A stretch of 64,000 nucleotides of DNA from Humulus lupulus (Eukaryota > Streptophyta > Magnoliopsida > Rosales > Cannabaceae): assembly GCF_963169125.1 (NCBI RefSeq), contig NC_084793.1, forward strand, positions 94,879,071-94,943,070, given 5' to 3'. This document shows positions 54,329 to 64,000 of the stretch, piece by piece. Position 1 is the first letter of the stretch. Every line of letters begins with the position of its first letter. The position numbers and the translations under genes were made by a program. Under the pieces are notes generated by a model that saw nothing but the letters and a program-made list of their open reading frames with translations, was not told the origin of the DNA and did not search any database.

Positions 54329-56951
54329 ATGGCACCGAAAAGGAATGCCCCCAAGAAGACCGTCAGCAGCTCGGCCTCACAACAGGACAAAGGAAAGGCG
54401 GTGATGCCGGACTCCCCAATCCCCAACTTTGGGCCGGCGGTGGAGCAGGAGGTCGAGGTCGCCCCCGACGCCTTCTTTGAGGCAGAGAGGATCGTCTCAA
54501 AGGTCACCGACCAGACGAAGATCAATAAAATCTTTCTCTCCCACAACATCGCCCTGGGGAGAGCATCCGTGGTGGCCCGACCTGCCGCAGAGGGCGAGCG
54601 GAGCTGTGCGCCGCTCGACGAGTCGTTCGCGGCCTGGAGCAGCGAACATTTTAAGGCGGGGGCCTTCCTCCCGCTGGATCAGTATTTTGCTGATTTCCTT
54701 AATTACGTGGGGTTGGCCCCATTTTAGCTCCCCCCCAACTCCTATCGCTTGCTGGCGGGGTTGAAATACTTGTTTCAGAAGCATGAGTGGGAGGTCCCCA
54801 CTCCTGCGGACATCTTATACTTTTTCTGCCTCAAGGCCAGCTCGGACCAGTGGGGGCGAGGCGACGGGTTTTACTACTTAACCCGATTTCCTAATACGGC
54901 TGCGGTCATCGAGCTGCCCAGCCACCCCAACGACTTCAAGGACCAGTTCTTCATGTCGACGGGCTTCAAAAACTGCGAGCTCCACTACTTCAATCGCCCT
55001 CGTAAGTGTTTGTTTTTTTTTTATCCTTAGCTCGGGAGTTAAGTGTCGCTTTTGCTCCTCCCATATCCTTTTCTGACTTAGACCAATCATGCAGCCATCT
55101 TCGCGAGGACAGAGAAATCTGTGACCCTCGGGGCCCAATATGAGACACTGGCGGGCTTGCCCCCCAGTGAGAAAGATTACCGCGCGCTCTTAACGGACGA
55201 GACGATGGTGGCCTGCAAGCTGATTTTCCCAAATCAGACTTTGAACCTCAGGAGGCCCCGGGGGCTTCCCCCAGCTCGCGACACCAGACCCATCATCGTG
55301 GAGGAGGTCACGGAAGACGAGGATGAGGAGGACAAGGGCGACGAAGTTCCCCTCGTGAGGAATAGGAAGCGGACCTTGGAGATCGTCCCGGGGACGGGCG
55401 AGGAGAGGATCCAATCCAGAGCAGCCGCGGGTCCTTCTGGCCAAGGTAACCCTTACATGTTTAGGAGTCTAGATAGGGCCACAACAGACCCCCGGCTGGC
55501 TAGGTTCAATCCTAGGCAGCTCATCCATCGTCACCGAAGCGATCCGGACCTGAACACAACCCTGCTCCATTGTGTTGACCGGCTTGTGCTGGACTATCAA
55601 GATAGCCGACCTAGGGGTACCGTAGTAGTAGATAACACCCTAGCCTTTAGGTCGATCCTATTCGAGGAGTATGGGACCAACCTTCGTACATGGCCCTCAC
55701 TCTGGAGGGGCATCACAGCTCTGGGGATTAGGCAATATGTAGAGGAGTCTAGCCCTGAGTCAGACCTGGACCCAGAACTTGCGCTAGCTCGGGAAGTAAT
55801 CGACTTAGATTCTTCTTCTAGCCCGGGGGCTAGGATTCCCTTAGTACACATACTTGAATTTTTCTTTATCCCTTCGCTTTTGTTTTTGCATGATCGTTAA
55901 TTCTCGTACTAACCATGTTTTTGCCTTGGCAGAAGATATGTCTCAGCCCGAGGAGAGCCTACGAGGTGCGGTTTTCGGATGGAACGCTGCCGCGGGGCCA
56001 AGAGCGAAGAGGCTCCGGACGTCCAAGAACGCCGCCGGGACACCCACCAAGTCCCCTACAAAGGAGAAGGATCAAGCCCCAGCTGCACAGGTCGCGGGAG
56101 CGGTCCTTCCTGCTGTAGGGGGAAGCAATATGCCTCCACCGGCTCCGCGAGCTCCACTCGTTGCCCGGGATGTGGGAACGGAGGTCGGGACATCGGCCAT
56201 CGTACCTTCTGATGTACGCATCCCAGTCAATCCCCAGGACCCAGAGAAGATCCCCGAGGCCTTTCGGGGAACAGTGTATGAGTCGGCGAACTACGCCGTC
56301 AGCCACATATACAAGTTCACCGAGAAGGAGCTCTGGGCCATCGAGACAATGAGCCCGGTGGGCGTGCTGGAATCTTCACTAGGCATGGCCATGACAGTAA
56401 GCTAACCTTAACCTTTTTATGGTTTCTTACATTGTTATATTTTGCCCTATTTTTATTTTTCTTCTAAGGCAATCGTCTTTCCGTCTTCGCAGAGCGTTGT
56501 CGCCCTTCACCGGAGCATCATCAGGACCAAAACTCAGCTCGGGGACTTGAGGGACGAGCATCAGACTACCCTGCAGGCGGCCAAGGATGCCCTAGAGGCC
56601 TCGCAGGTCGAGCTGCAGAAAACTCGTTTGAAGGTCCAAGAGCTCGAGATCTCCCTTGCCACCTCGAGGACGGACCTAGAAACCGCGAAGACTGAGGTCC
56701 AGGCCGCCCAGGCTGCCCTAGAGGCCGAGCGGACAACTTTGGAAAAGTCCATGGAAGATCTGTTCTACCACTACTGGGCCTACAATCCAGATGCAGACTT
56801 CTCCTTCATGTTAGCGAGCCTCTGGGAGTGCTTGCTGGTGAAGTTCCAAGCTCGCCTTGATAAAGAGGCGCCCTCGGAGACCGGGGATGGTTCTGGCACA
56901 ATTGAGCGAGGCGAGACGGCGACCTCCAAGGGCCCACCTGGCGGAGCTTAG
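54329..56951 (+). CDS. Tat2 antisense gene: homologue of the Tat1 spliced gene (one internal stop)
   Basis: Begins at ATG 54329 (MAPKRNAPKKTVSSS). Exons: 54329-55001, 55095 to about 55843, 55933-56396 and 56493-56951. Introns 55002-55094 (93 bp, phase 1, as in Tat1) and 56397-56492 (phase 0) keep the frame. The middle intron ends at an AG before 55933 in phase 1, but I could not fix its donor. Exon 1 aligns with Tat1 (FAAWSSEHFKAGAFLPLDQY, NSYRLLAG, PTPADILYFFCLK). A TAG at 54725-54727 stands where Tat1 has Gln. Exon 2 has an acidic stretch (EDEDEEDKGDE) and an ARFNPRQL block like FDPRFLRLDPR of Tat1. The last exon is a heptad-rich coiled coil followed by FYHYWAYNPDADF. The Tat1 polyglutamine tract is absent. 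Function unknown. Confidence 0.75.
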
Positions 56952-57109
56952 GGCGTTTCTTTTCATGTGCCCCCCAATATATTTTAAATAATTTTTATGT
57001 AACCTTTGCATGAGGTGCTTTCACCTTGAGACAATTTGCTTTAACGCTTTTAATTGATCATCTCTTTTTTGCCTTTACGCACTTCAGCTACAATTTCTTG
57101 AAAAACTTA
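56952..57109. other. 3' region of Tat2 antisense gene
   Basis: Follows the TAG at 56949-56951. Contains 'tgccccccaata' (56969-56980), another copy of the C-rich word found at the polypurine tracts, and AT-rich sequence that may include the transcript end. Confidence 0.4.
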
Positions 57110-57600
57110 GTTTATGCTGATCTTTTTCCATATCTCGAGCTCTTTAGGGAGAACAACGATCCATAGACTTAAACCAACTTCTAAGTTTTATGACCCGGTT
57201 AGGACCAGGAACTTAATTTGAAAACTTAGTTCGCGTTAACTTTTATCCATATCTCGAGCTCTTTAAGAAGAACAGCGATCAATAGATTTAAATCAACTTC
57301 TAAGTTTTATGACCCGGTTAAGACCAGGAACTTAATTTGAAAACTTAGTTCGCGTTAACTTTTATCCATATCTCGAGCTCTTTAAGAAGAGCAGCGATCA
57401 ATAGATTTAAATCAACTTCTAAGTTTTATGACCCGGTTAAGACCAGGAACTTAATTTGAAAACTTAGTTCGCGTTAACTTTTATCCATATCTCGAGCTCT
57501 TTAAGAAGAGCAGCGATCAATAGATTTAAATCAACTTCTAAGTTTTATGACCCGGTTAAGACCAAGATAGGACTTAGTTAGCGTTAATCCTTATCAATAT
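57110..57600. repeat. 119-bp tandem array at the convergent junction of Tat2
   Basis: Units recur every 119 bp (markers 'tcgcgttaacttttatccat' at 57231, 57350 and 57469), with degenerate units on both sides. Each contains 'atctcgagctcttta' and 'tatgacccggtta'. It is unrelated in sequence to the 70-bp array of Tat1 but lies in the same place, between the antisense gene and pol. Confidence 0.9.
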
Positions 57601-57840
57601 CTCGTGTTTTTTAAGAAAAAAAACGGCCAATCGATATGAATCAACTTCTAAGTCATTAAGGAGACCTGGTTATATCCAGGTACCATATGCCCCCCAAGTA
57701 ACTGGGAAAGGGTCTTTCGTGGTTACTTTAGATTACACTTGCAAACATACATAAAAACTGATTCTCATTAATACATAAAAAGTGGCCTTCCAATCCTTAC
57801 AAGTGAATTACTGATAATATTTCTTTAAGTGGATGGCGTT
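57601..57840. other. Spacer downstream of Tat2 pol with internal polypurine-like motif
   Basis: Non-coding. At 57689-57698 the minus strand reads ACTTGGGGGGCATA, the counterpart of the internal motif in Tat1 at 10773-10783. Confidence 0.55.
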
Positions 57841-58800
57841 CTAAGAGCGCGGGACCGCCCCTCCATTAAGCCAGGCTAACTTATAAGTTCCCTCCTTAAT
57901 GATTTTGATGACCTGGTATGGTCCTTCCCAGTTTGGTCCCAAAACTCCATCTTTGGGATCTTTCCCGGCCAGGAAAACTCTCCTTAGGACCAGGTCGCCA
58001 ACGCTGAAGGCGCGCCTTTTGACCTTGGCGTTGAAGTAGCGAGTGATTTTCTGCTGATAATGGGCGAGCTGGAGTTGCGGATCCTCTCGCTTTTCATCAA
58101 CTAGATTGAGGGAATTACACAGAAGCTCATGGTTTTGATCTTGTTCGTAAGACTGGACTCTATGCGAAAGCACCTTAATTTCCACGGGGAGGACTGCCTC
58201 ACTCCCAAAGGTTAGGGAAAAGGGAGTATAACCCGTAGGAGTCCGATGTGAGGTCCAGTACGCCCATAGGACCTGGGGGAGCTGTTCTGGTCAGACCCCC
58301 TTTGCTTCATCTAATCTCTTCTTGAGGCTCTCCTTTAGGGTCTTGTTGACAGCTTCAACCTGGCCATTCGCCTGAGGATAGGCCACAGAGGAGAAACTTT
58401 TCACAATTCCGTGCCTCTCGCAAAACTCGGTGAACAGGTCGCTGTCGAACTGGGTGCCGTTGTCGGAAACGATCTTCTTGGGTAGGCCGAATCGACAGAT
58501 GATGCTTTTAACCATGAAGTCCAGCACATTTTTAGACATTATCGTTGCCAAAGGTTCTACCTCAGCCCACTTAGTGAAGTAGTCGATGGCTACCACGGCG
58601 TAACGGACCCCGCCTTTTCCAGTGGGGAGGCCGCCAACCAAGTCTATCCCCCAAACGGCAAACGACCATGGGGACGAGATCATCTTCAGCTCGACTGGAG
58701 GAGCTCGGGCAACTGTGGTGAATCGCTAGCACCTGTCGCACTTCTTCACGTATGAGATCGAGTCCTTGGATAGAGTTGGCCAGTAGTACCCCTGCCTCAG
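57841..58800 (-). pseudogene. Tat2 integrase
   Basis: Core 58683-58291 with WGIDLVGGLPTGKGG (first Asp), IVSDNGTQFDS (second Asp) and [12 protein letters not shown] (Glu). A TGA near 58293 interrupts it, where the family has Trp. The frame continues VLWAYWTSHRTPTGYTPF and the C-terminal domain VKRRAFSVGDLVLRRVF, GPNWEGPYQV, ending 57841. The zinc-finger part upstream (about 58800-58690) is degraded. Confidence 0.85.
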
Positions 58801-58923
58801 GACTTTTAAGGCCAAGCTCTGCCCCCCAGTGTGGTCTCCGCAAAATCCTTCGTGCACTTCCTGCAGGATGGCCTTTGCCTCGCCTGGAAGAACACACCGA
58901 AGGAGAGGTAGGGAGTTCCCACG

Positions 58924-59736
58924 TCAGTACAACACCACATCGATTATCGTGTACCTAGGAGCTTGGTACATGACTCGCCGTGCATCGTTACGCCCTTCAG
59001 ATAGCTTGCCTTCGGCAAGATACTCAAGGATGGGGGTCATCCAGGTCGGCCTGGCATCGATCATCTCGACCTCCATCCTGATATCTTCTATGCTTGGTTT
59101 CTCCAAGAATTGGACTGGTACTAGCCCCAAGGTCTCCGTTTCTGCAGAGGTGGCGAGCTTGGCGAGAGCGTCTGCGTTAGCGTTCTGCTCCCGAGGTATT
59201 TGTTCGATCGAGCCTCGCTCAAACGCGGACAGCTCAACTTTTACCTTTGCCAGATAGGCAGCCATCTTGGGTCCCCGTGCTTGATATTCACCCAGAACCT
59301 GGCTGACCACGAGCTGAGAGTCACTGAAGCACTGGACGGAGCTCGCCTTTAACTCCTGGGCTATCCTCAGTCCTGCCAGCAAAGCTTCGTACTCGGCCTC
59401 GTTGTTGGAGGCTTTGAATCCGAATCTTAGCGCTGAGTGGAATCTATGTCCCTCAGGGGATATCAGAATGATTCCAGCCCCGGAGCCATTCTCATTGGAC
59501 GAACCATCTACAAAGATCCTCCACGAAGCTTGGGGCGAGCTGATTTGGGGTGAGATCTCTGCGGGATCCTCCTGGAATCCCGTGCATTCTGCCATAAAAT
59601 CGGCCAAGGCCTGACTTTTTATAGCAGTTCGCGGAGTGTACAGAATTTCGAACTGACTAAGCTCGACGGCCCACTTTAACAAACGTCCCGATGCTTCAGG
59701 GTTTTGCGAAACCTTCCTTAAAGGTTGATTGGTCAT
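58924..59736 (-). pseudogene. Tat2 second (archaeal-type) RNase H
   Basis: Starts in the linker shared with Tat1 (MTNQPLRKVSQNPEASGRLL, LKWAVELSQFEILY, QALADFMAEC). The second RNase H follows with its acidic residues in VDGSSNENGSG, NNEAEYEALLAG, CFSDSQLVV and NADALAKLA. This extra domain defines the Tat lineage. The reading frame is open here but cut off from RT by stops at about 59740-59890. Confidence 0.9.
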
Positions 59737-59889
59737 GACGTGAATCGAGTGGGACTGGAAGTACGGCCTAAGCTTTCACGAAGCCGTGATAAGGCAGAAC
59801 GCCAATTTCTTCATCAGCGGGTATCAGGACTCAGCCCCGAGAAGTCTCTTGCTGATGTAGTAGACTGGTTTCTTAACTTGGTCCTCCTC

Positions 59890-61806
59890 TTATACCAGTA
59901 CGACACTAGCTGCGTCCTCAGTGACAGTCAGGTAGAGAAAAAGAGGCTCTCCTGCCTTTGGTTTGGATAGCACGGGCGGCTCAGCCAGATGTGCTTTTAG
60001 GTCGAGGAATGCGCTTTCGCACTCTACTGACCATTCGAACTTCTTGTTACCTCGGAGCAGGTTGTAGAAGGGCAAACACTTATCGGTGGACTTGGAAATG
60101 AACCAGTTGAGGGCCGCCACCCTTCCTGTTAGGCCTTGGACATCTTTTCGCGACCTGGGAGAAGGAAGTTCGAGCAGGGATCTGATCTTGTCGGGGTTTG
60201 CCTCGATTCGTCGGGTATTGACTATGAACCCCAGGAATTTCCCTGACGCGACTCCAAAAGTGCATTTCTGTGGATTTAGCCTCATGCCATATTCCTGTAG
60301 TATCTTAAAACATTCTTCCAGGTCAGAAATATGGTTATCGGCAATCTTTGACTTGACTAGCATGTCATCAACGTACACTTCCATGTTTTTTCCGATCTGA
60401 TCTGCGAACATTCTATTTACTAGCCTTTGGTAGGTAGCTTCGGCGTTCTTCAGACCGAACAGCATGACCTTGTAACAATAGACGTTAGTTGGGGTCATGA
60501 AGCTGGTGTGCTCCTGGTTCGCTGGATTCATCGCGATCTGATTGTAGCCCGAGTACGCGTCCATAAAGGACATGAGCTCGTGCCCCGCCGTGGCATCCAC
60601 AAACTGGTCGATCCTGGGCAATGGGAAGCAATCCTTGGGGCAAGCTTTATTCAGGTCGGAGAAATCGATGCAGGTCCGCCATTTCCCGTTAGGCTTTGGA
60701 ACCAGCACGGGGTTGGCAACCCATATTAGAAACTTGGCTTCACGGATACAGCCACATTTCTTGAGCCGGGATACCTCTTCCTCTAGGGCTTCAGCTCGAG
60801 TGGTTCCTAAACGCCTTTGCTTCTGGGACTTGGCAGGAACGCTTTTATCCAGATGAAGTGTGTGCATGATGACACTCGGGCTAATTCCCACCATGTCCTC
60901 GTGCGACCATGCGAATACGTCCAAGTTATCCTGCAGAAACGTAGTCAGCTCCGCCTTCCTCTGGCTACAGAGGTTTTTCCCGAGCCTGCCCATTCGTGAC
61001 GGATTCTGCGGATCAATGTTCACTTCCTCGAGCTCCTCTATTGCCTGGAGCTCAGATCTGTCCTCGCCTATTCGGGGGTCAATATCCTCACTTAAGATGA
61101 CATTTTCCCCCTCGGCGTTTTGAGGTTTTTCAATCTCAGGATCCGCTAAGGGTTCCCGAGATTCCTCTTCACCGTGAATGGCCATTGCCAGCTGCCCGGG
61201 TTTAGACTTTCCCTTTATGGAAATGCTGTAGCATTCCCTGGCAGCGAGTTGATCGCCATGGACAGTACAGATTCCCGTTGAAGTAGGGAATTTCATTACG
61301 AGGTGGCGAATGGACGTGACGGCCTCGAAGGCTATGAGCGTAGGTCGACCCAAAATGGCGTTGTAGGCAGCGGAGCAGGCAATGACCACGAACTTGAGGA
61401 GTTTGGAGACTGTCCGAGACCCTTCACCTAGGGTGATCACTAACTCGATCGTCCCAATCGCTGCTGATCCTTCTCCCGAAAAACCATACAACATCATGGA
61501 GGTTGCCTTCAGCTCGGCGACAGTCAAACCCATCTTCTCTAAGGTGGATCGGAATAAATGGTTCACCGAACTCCCATTGTCAATCAGTACCCTCCTCACC
61601 CTCCGGTTGGCGAGCTGGACTGCTACAACCAGAGGATCATTGTGAGGGAACTGGACATGGCCCGCATCTTCCTCTGGAAAAATGATTGGTTGCCTTTCCA
61701 ATCGCTGTTGCTTTGACTGACGTTGTTCCGGAATGAACTCCACTCCGTTATGAGCCTTTAGTTCGTTCACGTATCTCTTATGGGTGCCTCTGCTCGTGCC
61801 GGCCAT
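59890..61806 (-). pseudogene. Tat2 protease and reverse transcriptase
   Basis: A 638-codon open frame. Protease active site [13 protein letters not shown] (near 61585) followed by [17 protein letters not shown] with [56 protein letters not shown], the catalytic [10 protein letters not shown] (near 60370) and [20 protein letters not shown]. It stops at 59890 (AASVVLV), just before the RNase H connection. High similarity to the Tat1 polyprotein supports the call. Confidence 0.9.
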
Positions 61807-64000
61807 GTGCGGACCTCCAGAGATGGTGGATATCTCTCCCCCTACAACAGGGGGAGGGATATCCTGATCTAACCGGGACCCGGGCTAACTGGCCGGGACA
61901 TCCGGAGCAGGTCGGTCTACTGGAACCCTGTTCCGTGCGTATTGAGCCAAGGGGCCGGCTCAGATGAGAGTCTCGATCTCGTTGTTTAGGTGTCTGCAAT
62001 CGTCGGTATTGTGGCCGACGTCGTTATGAAAACGGCAAAACTTAGAAGTGTCTCTCTTCCCCTTGTGGTGCTTTAACGGCTCCGGTCTCTTCCAAGGGAC
62101 TCGAGTAGAGTTGGCTAGGAAGATATTCTCCCTAGACTGGGTTAGCTCGGTATAATTCGCGAAGACGGGCTTAAACTTGTCTATGGATTTGTTCTTCTTT
62201 TGTCCGTGCATACTGTTTTCACCATTTCCCTTTCTTTTGCCTCCACCGGGCTGGTTGTTCTATGTGGCATTTTGGGTCGCTGCCACGACCTCCGTCCCCA
62301 CTCCAGCGGGCTGCTCGGGGACCTGGCTGGTTCCCGCAGCTGAAGCTTTGGCTTCTTCCAAGTTGATCCATTCTTGGGCTCTGTTAAGGAATTCGTTAAC
62401 CGAGCTGACTCTCTTCCTTTGTATATCCTTCCAGAGATCTCCTCCCGCGAGGATTCCAGTTCTCATGGCCATGAGCTTGGAGCTATCATCTGCGTCTCTG
62501 GCTCGAGCAACAACATTCGCGAATCTGCTCAGATAGGCCTTCAGAGTCTCACCGGGCTGCTGCCTTACGTTAGCCAGGGAGTCGACCTGAACACGGGCAG
62601 CCTAAGAGGCTCGGAATGCCCTTTTGAAGTCAGCTGAGAAGGTCTTCCAGGAACTGATTGACTGTCTTTTACTTTGTTTGAACCACTGCCTGGCAGGCCC
62701 AGTCAGTGTGGAAGGGAAGATTAAACATCTCAGCTCGGGGCCAATGTTGTGGGCCATCATCGGGTGTTGAACATCCCTAGATGGTCCGATGGGTCTCCGT
62801 CCCCATTGAACTTTGACAAGTGGGGCATACGGAAACCAGATGGGTACGCCGTTGCTGCTATACTGGGGGCGAAGAGTTCCATCTCGTCCCCTGAATCATA
62901 TTCGTCTTTTTCTTTTTCTGATAGGAGCTTCCTCATCAGCTCCTCCATCTGAGTCAAGTGCTCGAGGGTTTGGTCCTGATGTCCTTGGTTATTCCGGGGC
63001 TGTTCAACAGCTCCAGACCCATTGTACATATTTGGTGGGTTATTGCCCCTCCTATCTTGAGATAGGTTATTTGGGACATTCCCTCCGTTACGTACTTCGG
63101 ACAGAGCCCCCCTTGAGCGAGCATGGTCATCCCCTCCTGCTTGTTCCCCTCTATGAGAGTTGAGGCGATCTCGCAGGTCGCCTCCCTGGGTGGTTTGATG
63201 ATTTTACGCCGAACTCAGACGCTGGCGTAGGTCTCCCCCAGAGAGATCACTCCGGCGACTGCCGATCCAATGGCTCCTACTAGATAGGCTTGTAGTCCGC
63301 CTATGGTGATGAGGATCTGGGCTTTCCCTTGGCGCCCTGCTACGCCGGGAAGGTCCTGCCGATGGTGGATTTCTCCTACTACTCCCATAGGCTGGGATGT
63401 CTCGGACGGGCTGAGGAGGAGACAGATATCTGATTGGAGAAGGAGGATGCCTGACTGGAGAGGCTATCCTAGTTCCGTCAGGATGGATCAAGTTTGGTGG
63501 GGGCCTTTCGGCCCTGCCAACCTGCTGCACGCCTGGTGATCTGGACGAGGCGCAGGATGGTTGTTGGGAACGGGCTGATGTCGTGAGCCTACTCTGGATC
63601 TCCTTCGAGAATTTCCTGGAGCTCCTCTGGGCGTCCTCGAGGATGGTTGGGAGCTAGGAGTCGACGTCCTGACCGAATGGCTGTATTGCTGTTGTTCGGC
63701 TCTAGGCATTCCTCCAAATTCTTCCTCTCGATGGTGTGATGAAAGGGTGGAGTTGGCTGCGGGAAGTCTGTCCGAACGGCTATGTTTGGACCGATTACCC
63801 CGGCGAGACTTAGGAGCCTCACCTTGCCTCTCTCCAACGTTAGCGTTGGTTGTGAGAGGGGGTAGTCGGGCCAGCATATCCTTAATCTGCTGACTAGCTG
63901 TTGCTAACTGGCTCCTCAGCTGAGCATTCTCCATCTCCACCGCAGTATAATAACAGGGGTTCGGATTAGGCGGTCGAGGCGCCAAACTACCAGTATCATC
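61807..64000 (-). pseudogene. Tat2 gag (5' end beyond right edge)
   Basis: Gag in several frames: a basic, Ser/Arg-rich N-terminal part (63985-63488 and 63530-63204) that opens without a start codon at the window edge; YPSGFRMPHLSKFNGDGDPS (near 62800); the capsid-like core with LAGGDLWKDIQRKRVSSV and RAQEWINLEEAK (62472-62260); and the knuckle CRFHNDVGHNTDDC (near 62010). Stops or frame changes near 62755, 62610, 62258 and 61958 break it. The upstream leader and 5' LTR are not in the window. Confidence 0.85.

Larger units (their letters stand above)
52569..64000 (-). mobile_element. Tat-lineage gypsy retrotransposon, Tat2 (5' end outside window)
   Basis: Minus-strand element with the same plan as Tat1. 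From left: 3' LTR, a spliced antisense gene (+), tandem array, then integrase, second RNase H, RT, protease and gag running off the right edge. Protein similarity to Tat1 is clear throughout, but the nucleotide sequence is well diverged, and several stops and frame breaks show an older, inactive copy. The left edge is at TGTTGTGTG (52569); TGTGTGAAAAACG at 52572 is an alternative start. Confidence 0.9.

Noticed and set aside
60086..62637. Plus-strand frames opposite Tat2 pol and gag
   Set aside because: Shadows of the protease, RT and gag coding sequence on the minus strand.
1..64000. Endogenous pararetrovirus or other integrated virus
   Set aside because: All polymerase remnants have LTRs, tRNA primer sites, integrase or Tat, chromovirus and copia domain orders. 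No movement protein, coat protein or virus-type leader was recognised.

Overview
This is a nuclear DNA window from a flowering plant, most likely a eudicot. The species cannot be read from the sequence. The window is almost wholly a stack of nested transposable elements. I see no intact host gene and no rRNA, tRNA or CRISPR array. The evidence is: plant Ty3/gypsy families (chromovirus-like elements primed by initiator tRNA-Met, and Tat-lineage elements with a second RNase H), a Ty1/copia remnant, a CACTA element with captured plant gene exons, and GT-AG introns.

Layout. 1-1610: 5' LTR of a minus-strand gypsy element (family B) that runs off the left edge. It is inserted in the pol of a plus-strand chromovirus (family A1; pol remnant 1611-3028, 3' LTR from 3066). 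3760-18187: a complete, very young Tat element (Tat1, minus strand, 886-bp LTRs, TSD CCTTG) that splits the A1 LTR, which resumes at 18193-19971. 19972-25461 and 37523-39165: two halves of one old minus-strand gypsy element (G). It is broken by a solo LTR of family A (A2, 25462-27713) and by a 9.8-kb CACTA element (27717-37519, TSD CTG). The CACTA element carries exon fragments of a dienelactone hydrolase, an alpha-amylase and an R2R3-MYB gene. 39166-50255: a plus-strand copia remnant, opened by a solo B LTR (B2, TSD ATTAT), by a 5'-complete chromovirus (A3, 41579-46818) and by a GC-rich 61-bp minisatellite. 50256-52565: an LTR fragment with another solo B LTR (B3). From about 52569 to the right edge: a second, older Tat element (Tat2, minus strand) whose 5' end lies outside.

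The most notable content is shared by Tat1 and Tat2. On the strand opposite gag-pol, each carries a multi-exon gene with its own TATA box, the same three-intron plan (phases 1, 1, 0; first introns both 93 bp), a conserved N-terminal domain and a C-terminal coiled coil. This gene converges on pol. In each element a tandem-repeat array (70 bp in Tat1, 119 bp in Tat2, unrelated in sequence) lies at the convergence point, with a second polypurine-tract-like motif beside it. Antisense ORFs are known from Tat-lineage elements. The conserved splicing plan, repeat junction and internal tract are what deserve checking here.
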